From a virus, in IMG/VR virus record IMGVR_UViG_3300020202_000100, positions 1-48,268 of that record: a stretch of 48,268 bases of DNA; one strand, given 5' to 3'. Made by a program: the position numbers and the translations under genes. Below, piece after piece: positions 16,055-23,524 of the stretch. A model generated the notes under the pieces. It had not been told where the DNA came from, made no database searches, and was given only the letters and a program-made list of their open reading frames with translations. Positions within the stretch are counted from its first letter, which is position 1. Each line of letters starts with the position of its first letter.

Positions 16055-16819
16055 CTATTCATATCCCCATAACGGATCATCCGGATGACCTGAGGCCGAA
16101 AGCCAGGGGTTGGCTGAAGGCGGCATTCCGTTGGTTCTAAACGGCTCAGCTTGCGGCTCCCAGTCCTGATCGGATTCATCCGCAATCGAATCCTTTAGCT
16201 GTCCCAAAAATCTCTGCATCCACGTCGCCGCATCGGTGTACTCCTGAAGCGCCAGGTACGTCTCAAGAACTCCGGCGGTAACAAGCAGCTCATCCTTATC
16301 CGTATAGTCACTCACCTGAGATCCGGAACTAAACGGAGTCGGCCACTTGTCGTAGCGGATAATGAGCGTGTAGGCGGCGTCAGGAATCCTGAAAAGCTCA
16401 ATGTTGTCGCCTTCTCTTGTGTAGATCGATGGAATCTCTGAAGGATAGTTTTCCGGGCGCGGGAACTTCTCATCAAGCCGGCGATGGTGCCAGAACGTGA
16501 GCTTCCTGCTGCGCTCAGTGTTTGAGCCGTCAACGAGCACGATCGAGCGAATGTCTCTCGGCCTTGTCAGTCCCAGGTTATTTGTTCCGGTCTCAAGCGG
16601 GTAGGTCTTAACGTCGGCAACCGTGACTGAATCCGTCTTCTTTGCCTGGAGCTCATAGAACCCAAAGGACTTCGCAATCCTTCTCTGGCCCCAGTTGAGG
16701 TAGTAGGACTGCACCCTCGACTGAAGCGTTGACCCGGATACCGAAAGAGCCGCCGTTGACTTTCCTACAATGTCACAGATCTCCGTAACAAGCTGGTCTC
16801 GCGTAAGAATCCCAGCCAT
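16055..16819 (-). CDS. Head-to-tail adaptor-like protein
   Basis: This 254-residue protein has an N-terminal helical part (LVTEICDIVGKSTAALS, NWGQRRIAKSFGFYEL), then beta segments, then helices (LLVTAGVLETYLALQEYTDAATWMQRFL), and a Pro/Gly-rich end. This helix-beta-helix pattern and the position downstream of capsid genes fit the tubular adaptor (gp11/gp4-like) proteins that join portal and tail in podoviruses. No sequence motif is diagnostic, so context carries much of the call. Confidence 0.6.
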   Translation of the reverse strand: MAGILTRDQLVTEICDIVGKSTAALSVSGSTLQSRVQSYYLNWGQRRIAKSFGFYELQAKKTDSVTVADVKTYPLETGTNNLGLTRPRDIRSIVLVDGSNTERSRKLTFWHHRRLDEKFPRPENYPSEIPSIYTREGDNIELFRIPDAAYTLIIRYDKWPTPFSSGSQVSDYTDKDELLVTAGVLETYLALQEYTDAATWMQRFLGQLKDSIADESDQDWEPQAEPFRTNGMPPSANPWLSASGHPDDPLWGYE

Positions 16820-16822
16820 CGC

Positions 16823-17035
16823 TCAACCAAACACCTTAACCCAGGTGCCGTTTCCGGCCGTGGCCGTACACAAAAACCAATCATTGGCCGCGCTATCCAG
16901 CACACACATTCCAACCCGGTAATTGGCCGCACCAAGCCCGGTTCCCGTATTTGTTACCGCAAGCATCTGGTAAATGTTGCGGCCGCCACAAACATCCTGC
17001 TTAAACTTCCTGCGAAGCCCTTCGTAACTAGGCAT
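16823..17035 (-). CDS. Small virion-region protein
   Basis: This 70-residue protein has CAGGAGAATAAAA before the ATG and overlaps the glycosyltransferase-like gene by 8 bases. After a basic start it holds a Gly/Asn/Thr-rich compact segment (VTNTGTGLGAANYRVGMCV) ending in NGTWVKVFG. This resembles short decoration or tail-end domains. Function unknown. Confidence 0.5.
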   Translation of the reverse strand: MPSYEGLRRKFKQDVCGGRNIYQMLAVTNTGTGLGAANYRVGMCVLDSAANDWFLCTATAGNGTWVKVFG

Positions 17036-18020
17036 TTTTATTCTCCTGATTTATAATCGGGACAGGCTGAGGAAGGGGCGCTTGAACGAGCGTTCCAACC
17101 GGCGTGTCCTTACTTTTCTCATAGAATTTGATTCGCCTGTGTTGTTCTAACGAATATTTCTTCTCAGCCTCAGTCATTCTCGACTGAACATAAATCTCAT
17201 GCTTCTGCATGTCCTCAGGCGTCAGTTCGATCGTGCGCCCTGAATTGCGTTGAGCCTCATGCATTCCGATTTGCTGATGAAAATGAACATTGTCTCTGCG
17301 AATCCCGCGATGATTGAGCCAGACATCAAAATGCGCGTAATACTGAAGGCCTGCGTTCAGCACAGAATCTGCAAAGTGAGAATCGGTCGGAGCCTTCTCG
17401 TCACACTTAAACCAGGGCTTGGGAATCTTTGAGAACACGGAAGTTTTAATAAGCGTAAATCCAAACGGAATCAGATCTACCATCTGAGCGCCTACGCGCT
17501 GCTCGGCCGGAACCTCGTAGAGGCGGCAAGACTCGGTAAGGCGCGGCTGCTCTGCCACGGTTTTCGTAAGGTCGTATCTGCGAAACGCGCACATCGCATG
17601 AGGAAATCCAGAGGTGTACATAATCCCGCCGATCACATCTTTATCAGCGTCAAGCAGCGTCATTAAATCGTTGGCGGTCACATCATAGATGTCATCATCC
17701 ATAAGAAGGAGGTGCGTGCAGCCGGCATCGATCGCAGCCTGGGCGAGTTCGCACTCCGCAAGATCAACCGGGCGGCGGTAGCGAAACTCAAATCCAACAT
17801 GGAATTTTCTTCCCTTGTGCTGATACGTCATAAGATCCGTCCAGAACTTCAGGAACGATGTTGCAAATTCATGAGTCCAAGCAAGGATCGGAACTCCGAT
17901 AAGAATTTTAGGAATAGGTAGAAGGTTGTTCTTTTCAAGGATGGATGCCATCCTGCTGTTTTGCTCTGCGAGCGCGTTTAAATTTGCTTGTAACTGATCA
18001 ATTTCTTGCTGTGTCGCCAT
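17028..18020 (-). CDS. Glycosyltransferase-like (GT-A fold) protein
   Basis: The protein has 330 residues. After a short coiled-coil start it reads KILIGVPILAWTHEFATSFLKF, then THLLLMDDDIYD. The DDD cluster sits where GT-A enzymes bind the metal and sugar nucleotide. The segment VIGGIMYTSGFPHAMCAFRR follows and then WFKCDEKAPTDSHFADSVLNAG, as in family 2-like transferases. It would move a sugar from a nucleotide donor onto an acceptor. It lies in the middle of the capsid and tail genes, 85 bases after a terminator, so glycosylation of a virion protein is an attractive inference. Acceptor and sugar are unknown. Confidence 0.7.
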   Translation of the reverse strand: MATQQEIDQLQANLNALAEQNSRMASILEKNNLLPIPKILIGVPILAWTHEFATSFLKFWTDLMTYQHKGRKFHVGFEFRYRRPVDLAECELAQAAIDAGCTHLLLMDDDIYDVTANDLMTLLDADKDVIGGIMYTSGFPHAMCAFRRYDLTKTVAEQPRLTESCRLYEVPAEQRVGAQMVDLIPFGFTLIKTSVFSKIPKPWFKCDEKAPTDSHFADSVLNAGLQYYAHFDVWLNHRGIRRDNVHFHQQIGMHEAQRNSGRTIELTPEDMQKHEIYVQSRMTEAEKKYSLEQHRRIKFYEKSKDTPVGTLVQAPLPQPVPIINQENKNA

Positions 18021-18056
18021 TTCATACTCCTGTTTAGTTATTCGCCTGAGGTTTTA

Positions 18057-18089
18057 AGAAAAGCAGGGAGGCTGGTTGCCCAGCCCCCC
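18057..18089 (-). terminator. Intrinsic terminator, minus strand
   Basis: Read on the minus strand, a 10-bp stem GGGGGGCTGG/CCAGCCTCCC (with one G-T pair) and a 4-base loop is followed by TGCTTTTCTT. It follows the gene at 18106-18915 and should reduce transcription into the glycosyltransferase-like gene. Confidence 0.75.
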
Positions 18090-18105
18090 GCCATTTGATT
18101 CTTGG

Positions 18106-18915
18106 TTAAGGTGCAATCCTGATGAAAGCAAGAGCACGGTCTGATGCAGCAGGAGCGGCATACAAAAACTCTCCAATAGCATTGACCGGAGTTCCTCCAG
18201 TACCAGTTGCAATAAATCCAACCACAGCGCCCGTCGCAGCAGGTCCAAACTGATTTCCGACCACTGCACCGCCGGCCGCAGTTTGGGACTTGATTGCGCA
18301 AGGACCCCATGTTTGAATCCAAACGTAGTCGTTCGTAGTCGCCGGACACGCAAGAACGCCGGCCGTTGCTACAGTTCCGGCCGTGTTTTGAGTCACAAGC
18401 TTGTACGGATTACGAATCACACTCCACTCGTCCGTGACATTCACATTTTTCTGAAGCGCATCATAAAGAACGAGAGTTCCGTTCGTTGTTGCGCCAAGAG
18501 AAGAGTGAGACTTGATGCGGTAAATCGCGCCCAAGTTTCCGGCCGTTCCCGATTCAGACCACAAATAACCTTCTGCAAAGAAATCAGCAGCGCGGTCAGT
18601 CGTGGAATAAAACGTAAACGTCTTAGAGCCTGCGGCGTCCGTTCCGCCGGCTGTAACGCCGAGCTGAGCAAATGCAGCAGCATTCGCAGGAAACTGAAGA
18701 ACGTCACCTGCTTGAGCCGCGACAGCGCCAAGCTGCGCGTAACGGAACACACGATCGCCAACGACGAGCCGCGATCCGAGCTCAGCTAACTGCACGGAAG
18801 ACGATTCGTGGATTGACTGTCCGCCTTGAGGAATGGTTACCTGGTCCCCGCGCCAGTTCACCTTCCCCATCTTTTCACCTACGTTTCCACTTTGTAGCGT
18901 TGTAATATCTGCCAT
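18106..18915 (-). CDS. Putative head decoration or capsid-associated protein
   Basis: This 269-residue protein is rich in Ala, Gly, Thr and Val with few charged residues, beginning MADITTLQSGNVGEKMG. It has its own ribosome site (GGAGAAGTGAA) and is flanked by two terminators, downstream of both the capsid gene and itself, suggesting separate tuning and high expression. The composition and location next to the major capsid gene suggest an abundant capsid-surface protein. No domain recognised. Confidence 0.55.
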   Translation of the reverse strand: MADITTLQSGNVGEKMGKVNWRGDQVTIPQGGQSIHESSSVQLAELGSRLVVGDRVFRYAQLGAVAAQAGDVLQFPANAAAFAQLGVTAGGTDAAGSKTFTFYSTTDRAADFFAEGYLWSESGTAGNLGAIYRIKSHSSLGATTNGTLVLYDALQKNVNVTDEWSVIRNPYKLVTQNTAGTVATAGVLACPATTNDYVWIQTWGPCAIKSQTAAGGAVVGNQFGPAATGAVVGFIATGTGGTPVNAIGEFLYAAPAASDRALAFIRIAP

Positions 18916-19010
18916 TTCACTTCTCCTTTAATTCGGCTTTGACTACCTCATGCCCTTCATTGGCTTGTCGGGATAAAGGTTAATCTTCAAATATAAATTC
19001 GCCTGACAAA

Positions 19011-19036
19011 GTAAGGCGGGGAGTTTCCTCCCCACC
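19011..19036 (-). terminator. Intrinsic terminator after the capsid gene
   Basis: On the minus strand, GGTGGGGAG-GAAA-CTCCCCGCC forms a strong hairpin with a GAAA tetraloop and one internal mismatch, followed by TTACTTTG. The T tract is weak, so it may be a partial terminator or a 3' stabiliser of the capsid message. Confidence 0.6.
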
Positions 19037-19049
19037 TGACCTCACTTAA

Positions 19050-20036
19050 TTACGCAGCTTGTCCGGTCAATACGCCGTGACATTGCCGTTTATCAACCCA
19101 CGTATTTCCGCGCAGGACGATTTGAGCAACGACATCGTTGTATTGATTGGGGATTTGTTTCCAGTCCGACATCGCCATATTTACCGCCGGATCAATGGAC
19201 AATCCATAATGATCACGATCGATGAAATAGGTGAAGCCTGAGGGGCAGCGAGGGCTCCATGTCCAGATGCGGCCCATGAACGTGACGTGGTCAATGCCCA
19301 GGTCAACGGCTTCCTTATTAACAACGCGAATGCGCTCGATGGCTTCCGCAATCCCGAGCTCATAGGTTGTTTGGTCGGAGATAAGACAGCTTACGTTCCC
19401 CCAGCGGTTGCAGGTGTTCATAAGATTAATCATGTCCGATTCACCATAGACAGAGAAAGCGCCCGTAGACGTTTTCTGCTGGTTACGCCAGACAAAATTG
19501 CCTTGACCGTCGGTCTGCGTGGCTTGGTTTAAGCCGTGCACCACGACTGAGGCGGACGGTGCGTTATCAATGAGAAACTGAATCCCATTGAAGTCATTCA
19601 CCGACGAGCCGCCGGTGTCTGCCCAAAGCGCAATTTCCATCTTCAGCTGGAACGAAGACTTCAAAACTTTTATCTTCGCATCCATGAGCTTGAGGTGGGC
19701 CGTCTTCGAGCTTCCGTTAACCTTGTCATCCTCCCAGTACCGGATGATTTGATCGCCCAAGTTTTTGTAGGTGTCATAGGCGACAGTCAGCGGATCAAAA
19801 TCATTGATACTAAACGCATGACCTTTCGTGAAGAACACAGCAGAACGCGGATCTGAGATCGCAACTGGGATCTCAAAACGCCGACCGCTCGACTCTTCCA
19901 TCTTGATCATTCCCTTTGACTTCAAAAGAAGGTAGAGATAATTCTTCTCAAATACCTGATCAATGACTTCACCCCGGCGCTTCGCCCAGGTTGTTGTGTA
20001 AAGTGTATTAAGTGTTTCAGTTAATGTACCGGCCAT
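19050..20036 (-). CDS. Major capsid protein
   Basis: This 328-residue protein begins MAGTLTETLNTLYTTTW. A basic helix region then contains FEKNYLYLLLKSKG. Toward the end there is GFTYFIDRDHYGLSIDPAVNMAMSDW, then VVAQIVLRGNTWVDKRQCHGVLTG, a C-terminal layout shared with HK97-fold capsid proteins of environmental podo- and siphoviruses. AAAGGAGTAGCAA precedes the ATG. It lies just downstream of the scaffold-like gene and is followed by a terminator, as expected for the most abundant virion protein. The call rests on gene order as well as this pattern. Confidence 0.75.
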   Translation of the reverse strand: MAGTLTETLNTLYTTTWAKRRGEVIDQVFEKNYLYLLLKSKGMIKMEESSGRRFEIPVAISDPRSAVFFTKGHAFSINDFDPLTVAYDTYKNLGDQIIRYWEDDKVNGSSKTAHLKLMDAKIKVLKSSFQLKMEIALWADTGGSSVNDFNGIQFLIDNAPSASVVVHGLNQATQTDGQGNFVWRNQQKTSTGAFSVYGESDMINLMNTCNRWGNVSCLISDQTTYELGIAEAIERIRVVNKEAVDLGIDHVTFMGRIWTWSPRCPSGFTYFIDRDHYGLSIDPAVNMAMSDWKQIPNQYNDVVAQIVLRGNTWVDKRQCHGVLTGQAA

Positions 20037-20047
20037 TTGCTACTCCT

Positions 20048-20713
20048 TTAAAATGCAGGCGGAAGTCCGTCTTTTCCGACGGCTTCTTCCCACGCTTCTT
20101 CATAGGCCTCTTCAGCTGAAAGTTTTTTCCCGTCTCTCTTGAACGAAGAAGTGCTGTATCCCGGCTTTTCTCCGCCGGAACGCCGCGACTTTTCCTTCTC
20201 TTCCTCAGATGCGCCCGCAAGAGCCTTCACATGTTCTTTAGCTTTCGCATAAAGTTCCTGAAGGTTGTCGTTCGCATTCTTTGGATCAAGGGAAAGCCCG
20301 TACATCATGGGGCGGTAGCGCTCAAAATCCGGATGCGTCTCAGCGAATTTCTTGACCTCTGCTGCGGTTCGCGCATCAGATTCTTCTTTTTGTTTCTGCT
20401 GAAACTCCGTGAGCTTAGAATTGATCTTTTCCTCGGCGGCCTTAAGGGCCTTCTCATAAATCTGTTCCGGGGTAAGACCCTTGAGATTTTCTTCATCAGG
20501 AGCGGTGTTGGCGGCTGGCTTCGCAGCCGGAGCCGGTTTCCCGTCCTTATGATTTAAAAAATCAAGATAATCCTCGCTCATGAATTCAAGACGCAGGTCT
20601 TCGTTCGACTTCTTTAGAGATTCGTTTTCACCTTTCAACTTCTCAAGTTCGGCCTTGTAATCAATTTGTGGTTCGCCTGATTTCGGATCGCCTGTTTTTT
20701 GATCTTCACTCAT
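20048..20713 (-). CDS. Capsid scaffold-like protein
   Basis: This 221-residue protein is highly charged and mostly helical, with a coiled coil at residues about 18-45 and another at about 90-125. An Ala/Pro linker sits at about 60-75 (PAPAAKPAANTAP), and the C-terminal end is Glu- and Lys-rich. This is typical of capsid assembly scaffolds, and it sits between portal-side genes and the capsid gene. No protease motif is visible. Confidence 0.7.
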   Translation of the reverse strand: MSEDQKTGDPKSGEPQIDYKAELEKLKGENESLKKSNEDLRLEFMSEDYLDFLNHKDGKPAPAAKPAANTAPDEENLKGLTPEQIYEKALKAAEEKINSKLTEFQQKQKEESDARTAAEVKKFAETHPDFERYRPMMYGLSLDPKNANDNLQELYAKAKEHVKALAGASEEEKEKSRRSGGEKPGYSTSSFKRDGKKLSAEEAYEEAWEEAVGKDGLPPAF

Positions 20714-20752
20714 TTCGCCCTGTCTCCTTTTAATTGATCATTTAGTTCCAAC

Positions 20753-20795
20753 AAAAAAGGCAGGGCGGAAGACTCGCTGTCTTCACTACCCTGCC
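20753..20795 (-). terminator. Long hairpin terminator, minus strand
   Basis: GGCAGGG/CCCTGCC pairs around an inner GAAGAC/GTCTTC stem, followed on the minus strand by TTTTTT. Flanking CCAACAAAA and TTTTGTTGG could extend the pairing. It separates the terminase/portal unit from the scaffold/capsid unit. Confidence 0.75.
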
Positions 20796-20823
20796 TTAGC
20801 TAAGGACTTCTTTTGTTGGTTAG

Positions 20824-20848
20824 CCCCGTATGATCAGTACGGGGTTTT
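20824..20848 (+). terminator. Perfect hairpin with T run on the plus strand
   Basis: CCCCGTA/TACGGGG with a 7-base loop is followed by TTTT on the plus strand. No plus-strand gene precedes it closely. It lies just past a minus-strand gene, so it may block antisense transcription or act as a 3' hairpin. Confidence 0.45.
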
Positions 20849-20856
20849 AATTAAAC

Positions 20857-21123
20857 TTACTTAAGCGCCTGCGACTGCTTCATTGCATTCAAGGTCGCAT
20901 GCTTCCTAACGTCATCGTACTTTCTCTCAATCGCTCTCATGGCGGCCTTGAGAAGGTTGCCGTCCCAAAACCCGGTCATCTCCACTTTCGGAGAACTATG
21001 GTTTTCCATGGTCAAGATAATGGAGCGTGCCGCCTCAAAGGTTGAATCGGTCTTAAGGGCGCTTGATAAATTAACGCCCGTCAATTCCTTAACTTCTTCG
21101 CCTGTCTCGCTCATACTGTTCAA
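20857..21123 (-). CDS. Hypothetical 88-residue protein
   Basis: The protein is acidic at first (MNSMSETGEEVKELTG), then mixed helical with a basic end. Its ATG lies inside the end of the upstream gene, giving a 35-base overlap. It sits between portal and scaffold genes, where small head-assembly factors are often found. No motif identified. Confidence 0.5.
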   Translation of the reverse strand: MNSMSETGEEVKELTGVNLSSALKTDSTFEAARSIILTMENHSSPKVEMTGFWDGNLLKAAMRAIERKYDDVRKHATLNAMKQSQALK

Positions 21124-21394
21124 GTCTCCTTGCTAGTTCCCTCTGATTAATTACCGGCTTATTCTTTACATCATCCGCCATCATGAGCCCTCTTTTGTCG
21201 AGCTCGCGGCGAAACTCTTCCTTGTCTCTGGTTCTTACCGGACCATTCGGGTCAATGCCAAAATGCCAGCCGTCGTAGTTGCGCGAGGCCTTTTGGCGCT
21301 CAAGCTTGCGCTCCTTAAGCTCTCTATCCTTCTTATTCGCTGCCAGCCAGGCGTCATACTCCCTGTTACTCAAATCCGTTTTCCCTCTAGCCAT
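21089..21394 (-). CDS. Hypothetical highly charged 101-residue protein
   Basis: This Lys/Arg/Glu-rich protein (MARGKTDLSNREYDAWLAANKKDRELKERK) is predicted helical with a GWHFGIDPNGPVRTRDKEEF middle. It overlaps the small membrane-protein gene upstream by 8 bases and the next gene by 35. The compact overlaps suggest one transcript with the portal. Function unknown. Confidence 0.55.
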   Translation of the reverse strand: MARGKTDLSNREYDAWLAANKKDRELKERKLERQKASRNYDGWHFGIDPNGPVRTRDKEEFRRELDKRGLMMADDVKNKPVINQRELARRLEQYERDRRRS

Positions 21395-21503
21395 TTGACC
21401 TCCAAAGAAAATAACTAATGACTCCGTAGACTAAAACTAAGAGGAGGTAGGAGGCCGCAAACAAGTGGTCTATGAGCGTAAGCTTCCACTTTTTTCGCTC
21501 CAT
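21387..21503 (-). CDS. 38-residue single-pass membrane protein
   Basis: The ATG overlaps the portal stop (TGATG). The product MERKKWKLTL... has a basic start and one membrane segment (about residues 11-33, LFAASYLLLVLVYGVISYFL) and a short WRSNG end. It is too short for homology. It fills the whole gap between portal and the next gene, which supports its reality. Confidence 0.55.
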   Translation of the reverse strand: MERKKWKLTLIDHLFAASYLLLVLVYGVISYFLWRSNG

Positions 21504-23239
21504 CACATCGCTCCTTGGGCCAGCGCCGGGTAAGAAGAGTGTCCGCCGGCCTGCTGCTGCATCTGCATGAACTGGTTAAACATCATTGCTTTCTCAGGGG
21601 AGCGGCCAAGCCCTTGCCCTGGAAAAAGAAGTTTCGGGTCAACCCAGTCAAAGGTCGAGGCGAACGCCTGAGTCAAATACTGCATATCAATCCCTGGGAT
21701 GGCCTTGGCAAGCTCCATAAATTGAAGGGACTCCTGGCGCTGCGTCTGGCGGCTTGAAAAGATCGCCTCCTCAGGATTCACCTTGTAGGTGAACTCACCC
21801 TTGATTTCCTTGCCGGTAAAACGAACCCAGTAGCGGGCGCCGTCCGCACCAAGGATGTCGATTACGTGCTGCGTATTCCAGTTCTCAAAAACAATCTGGT
21901 TAATCCCGCGCACAATATCGGTTAAGTGATCGGCCATGATGTCGCGCCGCTCATCAATCCTAATCATTGCGGCCTGCCGGACAATCTCAGCCTCTGTCGC
22001 CGAGCGTCTCCCCGAAGGATTCTCAAAACTCCCCATCTGATTGCGCGAGAACCCAACGATCTCACGCACGTCCTCTCTGATTTCTTTGGCGGCGATTGAA
22101 AGGTCCGGGGGAACGTGCGATTGAAACAGTGCAACAGCCTTGCGGATATCGCCGTTCAGGCCGCCGGCATCAATGCCTACGGCCGTCTTCACATCCCCGT
22201 CAAGAAGCTTCTCAAGCTCCTCTTTTTTCATCAGGCCCTTGTCGTAGAGAATCTTTAAGAGCGCCACCCGCCGGTGATACTTCGCCATCGTTCTGACATC
22301 ATTGATTTCAAGCTGCTGCTGCTCAATCAGCCTGCAATCACTCATCCACCAGAAGTAGTCAGGGTCCTCGTTAAACCCAAAGGTGCGGGCCGGAAGCCCT
22401 TCAATCTGAAGAAAATCCTGCTCTTCCCGGAGGTATTTCTCGCAGTCGAGCGTAAGCGCGAAGACTTTGCCGGTCCTCTGATCGTGGACCTGCCAGAGCT
22501 CGATCCACTCCATCTGCGCGTCCTCTTCCTTGAGCTTGATATCTGATGACTCCGAGTTATCCATCGAGCTTCGGAAGTAGGCCTTCAATTCCTTCGTATT
22601 CTCATACTTCGGATCTTCCTTGATATCACGAAGCGTCCGCATCTTGCGGAACGCAAACCACGGCGCTTCTTCCCACCGGTTCGTCCCCCAGGGAACAACG
22701 AAATCGACCGGGTTACAGCGTAAGTACCAGGGCATGCCCGGCTTCACGTTATAGTTGTACTCAATGCGCTCGCCCGAGTCCGAGCTGAACGAAGTCGTTG
22801 TGACATCGCCGAGAATCTCCGGAGACGAAAAGGACGGATTAAACCCAAACTCACTGTCGTAGCCGAGAATACCCATGCCGCGCCCGCAAAGGCCGGCGTC
22901 AAGCGCCTCGGTCTTCATTGTGTTCTTGATATTCAGCTCTCGGATCAGCCAGTTATCGAGCCGCTCAAGGATGCGTGAGTGAGGAAAAAATCCCGGCCGG
23001 TCGGGCGTGATATAAACCTTTGGATTTCTAAAATAAACCTGCGGAATCATCGATCTGAGTGTTGCAAAGATGATGTTTACAGGAACCTGGTTCTGCCCGA
23101 AAAACCCACGATAATATTGTTTGTAGCGCTTCCAGTCCTGCGAGCGGCCATAAATTCTCCGGTACCTCAGCGCAAGCCTGATCGCTTCCTGCCACTCTTT
23201 TACATTCGTCGGATTCTTAGTGGTCTCTGTTTCAGCCAA
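21503..23239 (-). CDS. Portal protein
   Basis: The protein has 578 residues and starts with TTG. The N-terminal part holds RRIYGRSQDWKRYKQYYRGFF, then VPVNIIFATLRSMIPQVYFRNPKVYI, a layout seen in podovirus-type portals. The middle has the stem-like DAGLCGRGMGILGYD. A long helical part (PDLSIAAKEIREDVREIVGFSRNQMG) follows with a Gln/Met-rich C-terminus. It sits directly downstream of terminase, as portals usually do. It would form the dodecameric DNA entry channel. Confidence 0.75.
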   Translation of the reverse strand: MAETETTKNPTNVKEWQEAIRLALRYRRIYGRSQDWKRYKQYYRGFFGQNQVPVNIIFATLRSMIPQVYFRNPKVYITPDRPGFFPHSRILERLDNWLIRELNIKNTMKTEALDAGLCGRGMGILGYDSEFGFNPSFSSPEILGDVTTTSFSSDSGERIEYNYNVKPGMPWYLRCNPVDFVVPWGTNRWEEAPWFAFRKMRTLRDIKEDPKYENTKELKAYFRSSMDNSESSDIKLKEEDAQMEWIELWQVHDQRTGKVFALTLDCEKYLREEQDFLQIEGLPARTFGFNEDPDYFWWMSDCRLIEQQQLEINDVRTMAKYHRRVALLKILYDKGLMKKEELEKLLDGDVKTAVGIDAGGLNGDIRKAVALFQSHVPPDLSIAAKEIREDVREIVGFSRNQMGSFENPSGRRSATEAEIVRQAAMIRIDERRDIMADHLTDIVRGINQIVFENWNTQHVIDILGADGARYWVRFTGKEIKGEFTYKVNPEEAIFSSRQTQRQESLQFMELAKAIPGIDMQYLTQAFASTFDWVDPKLLFPGQGLGRSPEKAMMFNQFMQMQQQAGGHSSYPALAQGAM

Positions 23240-23242
23240 TGC

Positions 23243-23410
23243 CTATTCCTTTTCCTTGTCCTTCTTTGGAATGACGATACCGCCCCGTTCACTCGCCTCT
23301 TTGAGTAGCTGCTCGTTCTCCGATGCGTTCAGCGCGAGCTTGACGCCGCGCTTCGCAAGCTCAAGCCGCTTCTTCTTCATGACTCTTTCTTTCCACGTCA
23401 ACTCAGCCAC
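23243..23410 (-). CDS. Small basic helical protein, 55 residues
   Basis: GTG start directly after the TAA of the preceding small gene. The product is Lys/Glu-rich (RVMKKKRLELAKRGVKLAL) and ends PKKDKEKE. It is too short to be caught by usual length cut-offs but fills the gap between terminase and portal with no spare bases. Function unknown. Confidence 0.45.
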   Translation of the reverse strand: MAELTWKERVMKKKRLELAKRGVKLALNASENEQLLKEASERGGIVIPKKDKEKE

Positions 23411-23524
23411 TTATTTCGAGACCGGCGGCTTCATGAGCATCGAGGCGTATTTATTGGCCTTGCGAGGCTTAAGTTTCTTCTTTGGTTTTGCGTAGGCGTC
23501 AAGAGCGCCCTTAGACATTTTCAT
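23411..23524 (-). CDS. Small Lys-rich protein, 37 residues
   Basis: It starts with ATG overlapping the terminase stop; an extra upstream ATG three bases earlier is also possible. Lys is frequent (AYAKPKKKLKPRKANKY). It ends immediately before the GTG of the next small gene. A nucleic-acid-contacting peptide would fit, but this is inferred from composition only. Confidence 0.45.
   Translation of the reverse strand: MKMSKGALDAYAKPKKKLKPRKANKYASMLMKPPVSK

Noticed and set aside
23220-23495. 91-codon plus-strand frame opposite the terminase-portal gap
   Set aside because: The minus strand holds two small genes that fit end to end between terminase and portal; the plus frame has no ribosome site.
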